Assembly: GCF_006265175.1 (NCBI RefSeq) | Contig: NZ_VDCQ01000002.1 | Location: forward strand, 205,261-269,260 | Direction: 5' to 3' | Origin: Paenibacillus hemerocallicola | GTDB taxonomy: Bacteria; Bacillota; Bacilli; Paenibacillales; NBRC-103111 | Length of the DNA stretch: 64,000 nt | Shown: positions 1 through 9,693 of the stretch, piece by piece | How the letters are laid out: each line of letters starts with the position of its first letter | Position numbering within the stretch: position 1 is the first letter of the stretch | Notes under the pieces: generated by a model | Seen by the model: only the letters and a program-made list of their open reading frames with translations | What the model was told of the DNA's origin: nothing | Databases searched by the model: none | Position numbers and translations under genes: made by a program

Positions 1-273
1 TTGGGCTGTTTCGGGCTGTCTTAGGCTGGCTTGATCCGGCTTAGCGGGACCGGTTAGGACCGGCTATTAGCCCGGCTCAAAGCTTGCTTGGGATCGACTC
101 GGTGTTGGACCGATTACAGCCTGCTTTGAGCCGAGTTAGATCCGATCTGGCGGTCGTAATGCAAAGCCTCCATTCGCGATCGGGATTCGCACGTTTCGGA
201 AAGCGCTTTCTCCAAACCGGGAAACCGCTTTCCTTTTCAGCGTCTTCGCTCCCCTATATTATTCCGTGCCCGA
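1..273. other. intergenic, GGCT-rich with a dyad
   Basis: No gene is supported here. The first 130 bases are rich in degenerate GGCT/TTAG words. They include a 10-bp inverted repeat, GGCTCAAAGC at 74-83 and GCTTTGAGCC at 123-132, which could form a stem with a 39-base loop. The stretch lies downstream of the minus-strand binding-protein gene and upstream of whatever follows to the left. No T-tract follows the stem, so it is not a clear terminator. Confidence 0.4.
198..233 (-). promoter_or_regulatory. two cre-like sites (CcpA operator candidates)
   Basis: GGAAAGCGCTTTC at 198-210 and GGAAACCGCTTTCC at 220-233 are near-palindromes resembling the Firmicute catabolite-responsive element (TGNAARCGNWNNCW-like). 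They sit between the 3' end of the binding-protein gene and the unseen left part of the locus. A sugar-uptake operon under catabolite repression would fit, though cre sites are more usual upstream of the first gene. The match is by eye only. Confidence 0.4.
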
Positions 274-1605
274 TTATTTCCCTTTTTCCGCGGCGATCAT
301 CGCATTCATCTCTTCGTCGATTTTACGGAAGGCGGAGTTCATATCCAACTCTCCCTTGGCGACCGGCGATACGTATTTGTTGTAGATCGACTGGGCTTTG
401 GAGTCGTATTTCGTCTTGTCCGGCATGGGCGAAAACTTGCGGTTCAGTATGGATTGATAATTTTTGTCCGGATACTTGCTCTTCGTGCCGAACGCCTTCA
501 TCACGCTATCTTTCTGCAGCACCGGAATGATCGCCCTTTCGGACAGGCTCAGCTGCTCCTGCTCGGACAACATGTGCCGAAGCACCTGGAACGCCTCGTC
601 CTTGAACTTGCTCGTAGCCGTAATGCCGAACAAGGTCGGGTAAGGCTGCGGCGCCCGGCCCGGCGCTTCCCTGTACGTCGGATACGTGACCATGTCCCAA
701 TTCAAACCGGTCATATCCTGATTCAGGAACAGATTGGCCAACCCCTCGGTCATGGCCACGTTTTTGTCTGTCACGAACTGGGTCGGGCCTTTGGCGGTGC
801 CTCCCGTCGTTTTATACGCTTCCACCATAATCTCGTAGATCGTTTTCCATTTCTGGTCGGTCAGGATCGTCGCTTTTTCCGTTTTGCGATCCACGTAAGG
901 CACCGATTGCGGGTTCAGGCTGAAGTTATGGTTGACCGACGTCCCGAGACCGAAGTACTGGAGACCTCCATCGGTCCGGTTCATCCGCTTCGCCAGTTCG
1001 ATGATCTGGTCCCAGGTCATATTATCTTTCGGATACGGAACCCCCATTTTGTCGAACAAGTCTTTGTTGTAATATAGCGCCGCCGTGTTGATGACCAAAG
1101 GAAGCGCATACATTTTACCGTCGGACAAAGCCCGGATGGCGTCGATGGACGATTTCTCCAGCGTGCTCAAATCGAGTCCGTGTTTCTGGATCAGCGGGCT
1201 CATATCGTATTCCAGCTTGTATTCCTGCATTTGCTGGATCGTCACGTCGACCGCCTGCCAGAAGACGTCGATCTGCTGTCCCGCAACCATCAAATCGGCC
1301 AGCTGCATATCTTTGCCGGATTGAATATATTCAATCTCGTACTGCGGGAATTTTTTCCGCATGGCGTCCCCGAACCGTTCGTTGAACGCTTCCGGCGTCC
1401 AGCCCGCCGTCGAATAAAACACGAGCTTGACCGGTCCTTTGCTGACGCTCTCGGTGCCGGCTGCCGCTTTCTCCGTCCCCCCGCTCCCTCCGCTTTCGCC
1501 GGCTTTTCCCCCGCACGCGGCGAGCAGCAGCGGCAACAAACAAACGATCGCCAACCTTCGGCTTTTACCCCCGCCCGAGGCTTTCCGGATCTCCGCTAAT
1601 GTCAA
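274..1605 (-). CDS. extracellular sugar-binding lipoprotein (ABC transporter)
   Basis: Family 1 extracellular solute-binding protein of a carbohydrate ABC importer, anchored outside the membrane and delivering sugar to two permeases. The N-terminus has a basic stretch, a hydrophobic segment and the lipobox LLAACGG, giving an acylated cysteine. Blocks typical of the family follow, such as ALPLVINTAALYYNKDLFDK and the MTWDQIIELAKR segment. I chose TTG at 1605 because GGGGAGG lies 8 bases upstream; the longer ATG at 1647 has no ribosome site and would move the signal peptide inward. The protein is about 443 residues, normal for the family. Permease genes are not in the window and may lie to the left, so the substrate cannot be named. 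Confidence 0.9.
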   Translation of the reverse strand: MTLAEIRKASGGGKSRRLAIVCLLPLLLAACGGKAGESGGSGGTEKAAAGTESVSKGPVKLVFYSTAGWTPEAFNERFGDAMRKKFPQYEIEYIQSGKDMQLADLMVAGQQIDVFWQAVDVTIQQMQEYKLEYDMSPLIQKHGLDLSTLEKSSIDAIRALSDGKMYALPLVINTAALYYNKDLFDKMGVPYPKDNMTWDQIIELAKRMNRTDGGLQYFGLGTSVNHNFSLNPQSVPYVDRKTEKATILTDQKWKTIYEIMVEAYKTTGGTAKGPTQFVTDKNVAMTEGLANLFLNQDMTGLNWDMVTYPTYREAPGRAPQPYPTLFGITATSKFKDEAFQVLRHMLSEQEQLSLSERAIIPVLQKDSVMKAFGTKSKYPDKNYQSILNRKFSPMPDKTKYDSKAQSIYNKYVSPVAKGELDMNSAFRKIDEEMNAMIAAEKGK

Positions 1606-1756
1606 TTGCAAAACCTCCCCTTTTGAGCAATTCGAATGAGCGCCCATTCCTTACCATCATACAATTGCGGCAACGTTCCCGAACATTCATAAAAACCGCA
1701 ATATAAATATACTTTTTTGCGGAACTTCGGGTCCAGCGGGCACAGTCGGGCAAACG

Positions 1757-1792
1757 CCTTAGGGACCGGCGCCAAGGCGCAGGTCCCTAAGG
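1757..1792 (-). terminator. stem-loop after the PhyH gene
   Basis: CCTTAGGGACC at 1757-1767 pairs perfectly with GGTCCCTAAGG at 1782-1792, and the loop holds a GGCGCC core. It lies 77 bases past the stop of the minus-strand dioxygenase gene and before the binding-protein gene. The downstream side on the minus strand is only CGTTTG, so the U-tract is weak. It may instead be a leader or regulatory hairpin. Confidence 0.45.
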
Positions 1793-1868
1793 TTCGATCG
1801 ATCCGGTTGCACGTAACCGTACTTACGTCTTGCCGGCAAAGCAGTTCCTCGAGCAGTCGCCGCAGCGG

Positions 1869-2639
1869 TTACAGAAAGTAGGTTTCCCTGACCGTTTCTT
1901 CCGATTTGTGCCTCCCCCGATACCGGAGATAGTGCTGGTAATGCGCCTTGTACAGCTGCCCGTTTTTGGAAGGGGAATAAGTCAAATACAGCTGCGTCCG
2001 GCTGTAGCTCGCCGTATTCGGCCCGCTGCGGTGCGGCGCGAACGAGTGGAACAGGATAATGTCGCCCGGCTCGGTTTCCACCAGCTCGCCGGTGCTATGG
2101 TCGATCTCCGCGATCTCCTCCGCATTCATGTTGCGCAGCTCACCCGGCGTGGAGCGGAACCGGTCGTGATAGCCGGGAAACAGCTCCAGGCCTCCGTTCT
2201 CCTTGGAAGCGCCGTCGATCGCGACCATGACCGAGATCAGCCCTTCCATCGGAAATCCTTGCCAGTAAGCGGCATCCTGATGCATCGTATACCCGCTCAT
2301 GCCCGGCAGCTTGAAGATCAGCTTGTCTTTGAACAGCAGCGGCTCATCGAGATAAATATCGCGGAGCGGGGTCAAAATCCGCTCGTCCTTGGCCAATTCG
2401 TCATATACCGGGGAAATGTCGACCAGCGGATCGAACTTTTCGACCGTCTCGGCATCATCGAGCTTGCGGAAGCCGACCCGCGCGTTCAGCGGGTTGATGA
2501 TCCGCTCTCCGAGACTGAGCAGACGGTTCGTCTCCGCCTTCCACAGCTGCGTCTCCTCTCTCGTAAAGGCACCTCGGATAACGAGGTAGCCCTTCCGCTT
2601 ATATTCCTCCAGCTCGGCATACGTCAATGTTTTGCTCAT
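1869..2639 (-). CDS. phytanoyl-CoA dioxygenase (PhyH) family protein
   Basis: Non-haem iron(II)/2-oxoglutarate-dependent dioxygenase of the PhyH family, probably hydroxylating a small molecule. The iron-binding HxD motif is seen in YTMHQDAAYW near residue 118, and the distal histidine in FAPHRSGPN near residue 203 is followed by an arginine suited to 2-oxoglutarate binding. The length of 256 residues is usual. AAGGAG precedes the ATG by about 11 bases. The gene is divergent from an AraC-type regulator, which probably controls it. The substrate is unknown; PhyH proteins beside AraC regulators and sugar-binding proteins are common in Paenibacillaceae but mostly uncharacterised. Confidence 0.85.
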   Translation of the reverse strand: MSKTLTYAELEEYKRKGYLVIRGAFTREETQLWKAETNRLLSLGERIINPLNARVGFRKLDDAETVEKFDPLVDISPVYDELAKDERILTPLRDIYLDEPLLFKDKLIFKLPGMSGYTMHQDAAYWQGFPMEGLISVMVAIDGASKENGGLELFPGYHDRFRSTPGELRNMNAEEIAEIDHSTGELVETEPGDIILFHSFAPHRSGPNTASYSRTQLYLTYSPSKNGQLYKAHYQHYLRYRGRHKSEETVRETYFL

Positions 2640-2774
2640 CTGCGCAATCGCTCCTTCATGTTTTGGTTCCCTTTCTTATCCGTATCGTATATCTTTAGGA
2701 GTATAATGAACATGCAGGGGATTGCTGTTTCACTTATACTTTTTTGCAGATTGTCCGAGAGGGAGGGAACGAGC

Positions 2775-3563
2775 TTGCAGACGGCGAAACCGGTTGTTCT
2801 CGGAACGAAGCTGCTCGCGCATCATTATTCCAAAGACAGAACGAGCTTTCGGATGCCGGAGGAAACGTACGAGGGATGGGCGATTATTGCCAGCGAAAAA
2901 GGAGCGTACCGGTATGCGGTGGGCGAGGAGAAAGGAGAAGCGAAGGTCGGGGAGGCGGTGCTGTGTCCGCCCGGGATAGCGCTTCATCGCGAGATGCTGG
3001 AGACGATGGACTTTCATTATTTGCAATTCCGGCTGCGCGCTCTCTCGTCGGAAGGTCCGATCGAATTTCCGCATTTCGGCAAGCTTGTATTCCGCGATAC
3101 GGCCCGATTTCTGTCCACCTTGGCCGCACTGCGCGAATCGCGCGACAACGTGTCGCTGCGTTATTCGGAGCACCTGATAACGGATATCCTGTACCAATAT
3201 ATCGGGGAACGGGCCGTAAGGCGCAAGGAAATGCGGCCGCGCAACGAAGCGATCGTCGAAGCGGTGCGCCTTCTGAACGAACAAGCTTGCCAGCCGATCT
3301 CCATGCAGTCGCTGGCCGAGCTGGTCGGTCTGAGCCAATCCCAGTTCACCCGCAAATTCCAAAAGGAAATGGGGCTGTCTCCCGTCAAATATTTGACCGG
3401 AATCCGCTTGAACAAAGTGCGGCAAATGCTCGCGGAAACCGACGAATCGCTGGAAGCGATCGCCGAATTGAGCGGCTATCAGAACTCGTTTTATTTGAGC
3501 CGCGTCTTCACCAAGGAAATGGGCATGACGCCTTCCCGCTACCGCAGCACGCATCGGGTATGA
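2775..3563 (+). CDS. AraC family transcriptional regulator
   Basis: One-component regulator with an N-terminal sensory half (cupin-like, residues 1-150) and a C-terminal AraC/XylS DNA-binding domain with two helix-turn-helix units, recognisable in ISMQSLAELVGLSQSQFTRK and the closing block LSGYQNSFYLSRVFTKEMGM. I chose TTG at 2775 because GGGAGGG lies 7 bases upstream. An in-frame ATG at 2706 is possible (AGGAG 4 bases away), but it overlaps a TATAAT that could be the -10 box. It is divergent from the PhyH gene and likely regulates it. The ligand is unknown. Confidence 0.88.
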   Translation: MQTAKPVVLGTKLLAHHYSKDRTSFRMPEETYEGWAIIASEKGAYRYAVGEEKGEAKVGEAVLCPPGIALHREMLETMDFHYLQFRLRALSSEGPIEFPHFGKLVFRDTARFLSTLAALRESRDNVSLRYSEHLITDILYQYIGERAVRRKEMRPRNEAIVEAVRLLNEQACQPISMQSLAELVGLSQSQFTRKFQKEMGLSPVKYLTGIRLNKVRQMLAETDESLEAIAELSGYQNSFYLSRVFTKEMGMTPSRYRSTHRV

Positions 3564-3611
3564 TCGTGCCGCGTGTTCGACCGGACCAAAAAGAACGAAT
3601 GGATGCTCCGT

Positions 3612-4041
<430 letters not shown>

Positions 4042-4055
4042 TACCTCCCGGCATG

Positions 4056-4242
4056 TAACGGAACGGATTTCCGTTATAGTCCCGATATTTTCAACCATTC
4101 AGAAAATAGCGGAACCTCGTTCCGCTATTTCCGATGATCAGTAAGAAAAGAGCACGAAATTGCGGAATAGCGGAAGGCATTTCCGCTATTGTTCCGTCAA
4201 CAGCGGGGAAAGGACCAATAGCGTACGTATGTTCCGCTATTT
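4056..4242. repeat. array of four AATAGCGGAA palindromes
   Basis: Four imperfect palindromes with left arms AATAGCGGAA or TAACGGAA and complementary right arms are centred near 4066, 4117, 4178 and 4229. The centre-to-centre distances are 51, 61 and 51 bp. Spacer sequence between them is not obviously conserved. The array occupies the gap between the AACN repeats and the jetC terminator. Related arrays occur at 36801-37011 and 44953-45125. Confidence 0.8.
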
Positions 4243-4382
4243 CTGAAATACCAGACGACTATCGGGATCGGAAAAACGAGATTTCAGAAAATCGGAGCAT
4301 CGCTATCGCTTTAGCTAGGCTAAACAAATCTCGATAAGAAAAGCTTCCGGCCGGCCTTTCGGCGAGACACATCCGGCTAGCG

Positions 4383-4416
4383 ATAAAGAAACGCCGCGCC
4401 GTGGCCGGCGCGGCGC
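4383..4416 (-). terminator. rho-independent terminator of the jet operon
   Basis: On the minus strand CGCCGCGCC pairs with GGCGCGGCG around a short loop (4392-4415) and is followed by TTTCTTTA. It lies about 36 bases past the jetC stop codon, so it ends the four-gene operon. Confidence 0.8.
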
Positions 4417-4451
4417 GTACGTTCACACAGGCCGCTTCCGGCCGTCCGGTT

Positions 4452-7400
4452 CTAAAACAGCTCGATCTGGCTTACCCGCGCCCCGAGACGCTCCAGCGTC
4501 TCCGGTGCGTTGTCGCGGAAATAGGCATGCTGGACGCGCTGCGTCGCTTCCATGATCTGCTTGCCGGAATCGGCTGCTTGCCGCAGACGGCAGCTGTAGA
4601 CGACCGGGAAGTAGTCCTGCAGAAACTTTCCTTCGGCATGGGCGGTGAGCGCGATCATCTGGAAGCCGAGCTGGTCGGCAATGAAGAACACCGGACTCAG
4701 CACGTGCTCGCTCGACGCTTTGCCGAACGGGTTGTCGAGAATGACGGTCCGGTGGCGCTTCATCGCGCCTTGAATGTACTGCTTGCGCTCGGCCACATAA
4801 TTGAGCAGCCCTAGGAACAGCGTCATATTTTTGCTCCACTTCTCCCCGCCCGACCAGCGGTTGGACTGCTCCCACGAGTAAGCGGCTTTCGTCACCTGAT
4901 GGTCGTTCGACACTTTGCGGCACGTTATGCCGATGCTTTCGTTTTGCATGACAACCTGCATAAGCTGCCGGGAGTCGAGCCACTTTTCCAGATCTTTGCG
5001 CATCGCCGCTTGTTGCTCCTGGCCTTGCTCCCCCGCATATTTGTCCTGCTCCAGTCGGCGCAAAATCCACTCGATATGCTGGCGAATCCGATCCTTGCCG
5101 GTCTGCTCGTCCCATTCCGGAATCGCGAACGCGTACATGTCCTTCCAGCCGTCCTCCGAACGGACGCGCGTTTTTTTCGGCAGCTCCTTCAGCTCCTGCA
5201 CGATTTGCTTCAGATGGGTGTGGATGTGCTGAATGTAATGCTGAAGGTCCTGATCGTGCGTCTGAATCGTCTGCTCGGCGATATGGATCGCCCGCTGGAT
5301 CCGGTTCTCCATCGTCTGCTGGAACTCGAGAATGTCGCCGTAGCTTTCCTTCGCGTCCACCCCTTGGACGAACATTTGGCGGAGCTTCATATCCTGAACC
5401 TGCTGCAGGCAAAACTCCTTCAATCTCTGTTTACCTTGCATCACGACCTGCTTCTCTTTCTCGACCCGCTCATATTGGGAACGGAGCGCGCCGACCGACG
5501 CCTCCGTCCGCGATACGCGTTTATAGGCAAACTGGCTTTGCTCGTCCGCGGACAGCACGGAAGCTTCGATTCGGGGATCCTCGAGCTGGTAGGTCAACGT
5601 ATATTTGTTCCACGTTTGCAGCACCGAATCGAGCTCCCGCAATTGGCGTTCTATTTGCTGCTGGCGCTGGTGCAGCTCCTCCTGCTCCCGGCGCAGCTGC
5701 GCTTCCTCCCGGTCCAGCGCTTGCTCCGCTTCCGGCAGCGGCTCCTCGAAACGGGCTTGCGGCTCGTCCGGATAGTGCTCCCGGAACTGCCTGTCCAGCA
5801 GAGACAGCATCCCTTCCGCTTCTCTCAATGCCTTGTCCTCGCGGCTCAATAACTCCGCAATCGCGGCAGCCTCTTCGCGAAACGCGAGGATCTTCCCCCA
5901 CCATTCCCGCTTGCGCTCTTCCGGATCGGGCGGCAGCGGGGCATCCTCCTCCGTATCGGGCCGTTCCAGCCGCAGCTTCTCCATCTCGCGAAGAAATACG
6001 TTCGCCCGTTCCCGTTCGCCCTTCAGCTCCGTCTCGAGCGCGGACCGCTCCTTGCCGATCCGGTGGCGTTCCAGCTCCAGCGCCTTCCGCTCCTCCTTCA
6101 GCTCGGAGGCCGCCGCCTCCGGATCGACGAAGGCGAACGACTGGACCTCGCGGTACAGCCCGTCCTGCTTCAGCACCTGCAAGGAGATGCGCACGTCCTG
6201 CAGCGTCTGCCGAACTTCCTGCGCCTCGCCTGTCAACAGCTTCGCCTGCTCCTCGGCTCGCCGCTGCTTCCTCTGCAGACTGTCCAGTTGGTCCCGGATC
6301 GGCGCCAGTTCATGCTCCAGCTTGCCGACGTCTCGACCGAGCTCCATATATTCCTGGGCGTCGCGCAGCCATATGCCGAGCTGGACGATGCGTTCTCCCG
6401 CTTCTTCGAGGTAAATGCGCAGCTTGTCCGCCTCTTGCCGGTTCGCATTCAATTCCTGCTCCAACCGCTTCCGCTCGTCGTTCAGCGCAAGCAGCAGCTC
6501 GCGGCCCGACTTCAGCTCCGACTCGATCGTCTGTGCAACCGAAAGCGGATAGTCCCGCAAATAAACATCCAGCCTCCGCTGAACGGTTTGCCAGTCCGCA
6601 AGCTCGCGCTCCTTGCCTTCGCGCTCGGATTTGACCGTCTCCGCTTTCTCCTTGAGCTCCGTTTTCCACAGCTCGAAGACGGCCGGCTCCTCGTTGTCCA
6701 GCCAATGCTCGGGTACGACCCAATGCTCGCCCCCGGAACCGCCCGTCATAGCGGCCGAATCGAACAGAGAAGCGTCGTCGCCATTGTCCGCATCAGGCTT
6801 TCCGGTCACCTCCTCGGCGGCTTCGGTTACCGTCAGCACGCGGATCGGAAACGCGAACTCCTTGCCCGCCGTCCGCAGCTTGCGCTGCAGAGCCGGCTTC
6901 TCCTGTTCGGTCGTAACGAGCGTCACCGCCCATAATCCGTCGCGTCTCCCGCGATCCGTCGCCTCTTTCCCCAGGCCGGCCACGTACTCGGTTCCCAGCT
7001 GCAGCAGCGAGAACTGCCTCTCCCATTGTCGGGCCATCCGCTCGACCATCGGGTCCGCATAGAAGGTCGGCTGCCCGCCGTGGTCATCGACGAACCGGTA
7101 CGCCAGCCGCTCCTGATCGAGCAGTCTTTGCTTGTGCTGCCGCCGCAGCTCTACTCCTTCTCCGAGCTGCTCGGCAAGCGACGCCTGCTTCTCATAGACG
7201 GAGCCTATACGCTCCCAAGCCGGACGCAGCGACGCCAGCGCCCGCTTCATCTCCTGCTGCTCGCGGCCGAGCTGCCGCTCGCGCTCCTCGAGTCTCGCCT
7301 GCTCCTTCTCAGCCCGGCTGCGCTCCTCCTCCGACTGCTTGCGCCTCTGCTGCTTGCTTTCCCGCTCGTCCTCCAGCCGTTTCAGCCGGTGCTTCCATTC

Positions 7401-8936
7401 CACGCGCCGGTCTTCCAGGCTTTGCTGCTCCTGAGCCCATAGCGGAAACTGCTCTTCGACCTTTTCCAGAAGCGGGTTGGCCAATATGCCGCGGGCTATT
7501 TTCGCTTGCTGCTCCAGCTTCGTCCGCTTCTCCGCTTCCTTCGTATGAAGCGATCGCGACCATTCCTGCTGCTCTTGCTGCAGAGCGCGAATCCCCGCTT
7601 CGGCCGCCTGCTGCTGCTCCTCCAGCTGAGCGAGCTCCCTGGCGCACTCCGTCTGCCGACGCTCGTCCTCCCGCTCCTGACGCTCGAACACGCTGCGCAG
7701 CTGGCCTCCGTTGCGCTCCCAGCGCTCCTGCAGCAAATGCTCCTCGTCCGACCGCTCCAGCCGCTCGAGGCTTTGCGTCAGCACGTTCATTCTGCCTTTT
7801 GCCGTCTCCAGCTTCTCCCGGTAATCGGCGAATTGAAGCGAATAATATTGTTTCTCCGCCCGCTTCAGCTGCGCCTCGGCCCGGTCCCGCTCCTCCTGAA
7901 CCGACAGCAGCTTCGCTTCCAGCGCCGCTTTATCCCGCTGCTGCTTGGCGATCTGCAACGATTTCCTTTTCCAGCCGAGCCTGCCGTTCCGCTCCGCCCA
8001 ATCCCGCAGCCGTTCGGCGACCCGGCCCCGCTCCTCCTCTTCGCCGCGCTGCTGATCGAGAGAGAGCCGCCAGTACGACTTCGCTTCGCGCCGCAGACCG
8101 TCATACCGCTCCTCCGCTTCGTTCAGCCGCTCGTACAGGCGTACGACCTTGTCCATTTCCTGCAAAATGGTCCGGTTTTCGCCGATCTGCTCCTTCAGCT
8201 CCCGGTATTTTTTGAACCCTTCCCGATGCGTTTCGAACAGCTTGGCGAACGAGCCTTCCTCGAAGCCTTCCATCGCCCGCTCGACGGTCGGGATAAGAAG
8301 CCGGTCCAGCAGCTGCGACGTCGTCTTGCAGTCGTCGAAAAACTTCTCGATGCCGCCCTCCGTATCGTTGATCTTCACGATCGCCTCCCATTCCGAAGGA
8401 ATGATCTGATACTGCTCTTCCAGATGGGCTTTATACTCCTTGATCGTGGGAAACAACCGCGCGTTTAACGGATAACGGCTTGCCATGGAGGCATAATATT
8501 CCTGAATCTCGCCTTTGTCGGCCGGACGGTTTTTGCCCATGAACGGCTTGACGAACGGAATATGGTCCAGCCCGTGGTCGTCCCGTTCCCCGTACTCGTA
8601 TGCATACCGATACGAGTCCACGCCTTGTCCGCTCTGAAATAGACTGATACATGTGACCGCATACCGGCGGCGCGGCTTGTCGTTCAGTATCCATTCCACG
8701 GCGATGTGAGCCGGCCCGTTTTCCAGCAGCAGCGTATCCTTCAGCTTGCGTCCCGCCAAGTCCGTATGGGGAAGCACCGCCTGAATCGCGGTTTGGATAA
8801 ACACCGTCTTGCCTCCGCCGTTCTCGAGCAATATGGCGCCGTTATGCCCGTCGAACCAAAACGTTTCGTCATTGTAGCGCTTGTTGCCGCCTTCGTACAG
8901 CACGTGGGTGAAACGGATTTTACTTATCGCCGGCAT
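4452..8936 (-). CDS. jetC: Wadjet JetC, SMC-like ATPase
   Basis: Motor subunit of the Wadjet plasmid-defence complex, related to MukB/SMC proteins. It uses ATP to extrude DNA loops so that small circular DNA is recognised. The Walker A motif ENGGGKT is near residue 40, long coiled coils (Glu/Arg/Gln-rich heptads) run from about 250 to 1300 with a hinge-like break in the middle, and the ABC signature WSGGEK is near 1359. The Walker B segment TVILDNPFGKAS is near 1397, with a following histidine switch in LTAHAEG. The size of 1,494 residues is typical of JetC. The start overlaps the jetB stop by 17 bases, showing coupling. It is the last gene of the operon. Confidence 0.9.
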   Translation of the reverse strand: MPAISKIRFTHVLYEGGNKRYNDETFWFDGHNGAILLENGGGKTVFIQTAIQAVLPHTDLAGRKLKDTLLLENGPAHIAVEWILNDKPRRRYAVTCISLFQSGQGVDSYRYAYEYGERDDHGLDHIPFVKPFMGKNRPADKGEIQEYYASMASRYPLNARLFPTIKEYKAHLEEQYQIIPSEWEAIVKINDTEGGIEKFFDDCKTTSQLLDRLLIPTVERAMEGFEEGSFAKLFETHREGFKKYRELKEQIGENRTILQEMDKVVRLYERLNEAEERYDGLRREAKSYWRLSLDQQRGEEEERGRVAERLRDWAERNGRLGWKRKSLQIAKQQRDKAALEAKLLSVQEERDRAEAQLKRAEKQYYSLQFADYREKLETAKGRMNVLTQSLERLERSDEEHLLQERWERNGGQLRSVFERQEREDERRQTECARELAQLEEQQQAAEAGIRALQQEQQEWSRSLHTKEAEKRTKLEQQAKIARGILANPLLEKVEEQFPLWAQEQQSLEDRRVEWKHRLKRLEDERESKQQRRKQSEEERSRAEKEQARLEERERQLGREQQEMKRALASLRPAWERIGSVYEKQASLAEQLGEGVELRRQHKQRLLDQERLAYRFVDDHGGQPTFYADPMVERMARQWERQFSLLQLGTEYVAGLGKEATDRGRRDGLWAVTLVTTEQEKPALQRKLRTAGKEFAFPIRVLTVTEAAEEVTGKPDADNGDDASLFDSAAMTGGSGGEHWVVPEHWLDNEEPAVFELWKTELKEKAETVKSEREGKERELADWQTVQRRLDVYLRDYPLSVAQTIESELKSGRELLLALNDERKRLEQELNANRQEADKLRIYLEEAGERIVQLGIWLRDAQEYMELGRDVGKLEHELAPIRDQLDSLQRKQRRAEEQAKLLTGEAQEVRQTLQDVRISLQVLKQDGLYREVQSFAFVDPEAAASELKEERKALELERHRIGKERSALETELKGERERANVFLREMEKLRLERPDTEEDAPLPPDPEERKREWWGKILAFREEAAAIAELLSREDKALREAEGMLSLLDRQFREHYPDEPQARFEEPLPEAEQALDREEAQLRREQEELHQRQQQIERQLRELDSVLQTWNKYTLTYQLEDPRIEASVLSADEQSQFAYKRVSRTEASVGALRSQYERVEKEKQVVMQGKQRLKEFCLQQVQDMKLRQMFVQGVDAKESYGDILEFQQTMENRIQRAIHIAEQTIQTHDQDLQHYIQHIHTHLKQIVQELKELPKKTRVRSEDGWKDMYAFAIPEWDEQTGKDRIRQHIEWILRRLEQDKYAGEQGQEQQAAMRKDLEKWLDSRQLMQVVMQNESIGITCRKVSNDHQVTKAAYSWEQSNRWSGGEKWSKNMTLFLGLLNYVAERKQYIQGAMKRHRTVILDNPFGKASSEHVLSPVFFIADQLGFQMIALTAHAEGKFLQDYFPVVYSCRLRQAADSGKQIMEATQRVQHAYFRDNAPETLERLGARVSQIELF

Positions 8937-9693
8937 ACGCCTCCTCCTCCTTCCGCTCGCGAATCGCCCGCTTCTCGTCGTTGAACCGGTACAGAAACTG
9001 CAGGATGCCCCGATTATATTCCAGCTCCATAAAATACCGCTGCACGACGATGCTCGCCTTGTCGGTCAGCGTCAGCTCTCCGGCGCCGACCTCCTCGGCC
9101 AGCTGCATATCGAGCAGAAAACGGCGAGCCGTGTCCATGAAGCTCAGCCGGCTGATCGTGTTGCCGGTTTGCCTTTTGGCCGTCTCCTTAATATCGTCCA
9201 TCGAGTCCCACTTCTCGATAATCGCCGACCAATTGTACGAAAACTCGCGCTCGTACGCCTTCAGCTCCTCCGGGTCGTGCTCTTTCAACGTCTCGATCCG
9301 CTCGTGGACAAGCGCCGTCCATTCGTCCAGCGGAATGAAATTGCGCGTCGGCTCCATGCTCTGGTAGCTGTCGTAGAACGCCCCGATGAACGTAATAATC
9401 GTCAAATACAACAAGTACAAATCGGCGTTGACCGCTTGTGCGCGCAAATACGTTTTTTTCAAATAGTCGTTCGAGACGTGAAACGGGGACAGTCTTACGA
9501 GGGGAATCATATACAGCTGATCCCCGGCCGAAAGCGTTACGCAATCGACCTCCCGCGCGAACTGGTCGACAAGCCCCCGCACCTCGTCGTCGGCCATATA
9601 TTCCTGCAGCCGGTCCTTTTCGGCGACTCCGGAAAGCGACAGCTCCGCGTACAGCCGGAATGCCCGCATAACGACCTCGTTATCGTATGCCAT
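8920..9693 (-). CDS. jetB: Wadjet JetB, MukE-like accessory subunit
   Basis: A 257-residue soluble, mostly helical protein between jetA and jetC. By position and size it is JetB, the MukE-like (kite) subunit that bridges kleisin and SMC heads. I associate it with the DUF6063-type family found in these loci, from memory. Its start overlaps jetA by 14 bases and its stop overlaps jetC by 17 bases, so the subunits are translated together. Sequence alone would not identify it without the flanking SMC and Toprim genes. Confidence 0.78.
   Translation of the reverse strand: MAYDNEVVMRAFRLYAELSLSGVAEKDRLQEYMADDEVRGLVDQFAREVDCVTLSAGDQLYMIPLVRLSPFHVSNDYLKKTYLRAQAVNADLYLLYLTIITFIGAFYDSYQSMEPTRNFIPLDEWTALVHERIETLKEHDPEELKAYEREFSYNWSAIIEKWDSMDDIKETAKRQTGNTISRLSFMDTARRFLLDMQLAEEVGAGELTLTDKASIVVQRYFMELEYNRGILQFLYRFNDEKRAIRERKEEEAYAGDK

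Noticed and set aside
4452-8936. Housekeeping SMC or SbcC protein
   Set aside because: The gene is coupled to Toprim, kleisin-like and MukE-like genes in the Wadjet order, and the N- and C-terminal ATPase motifs match JetC rather than SMC or SbcC.
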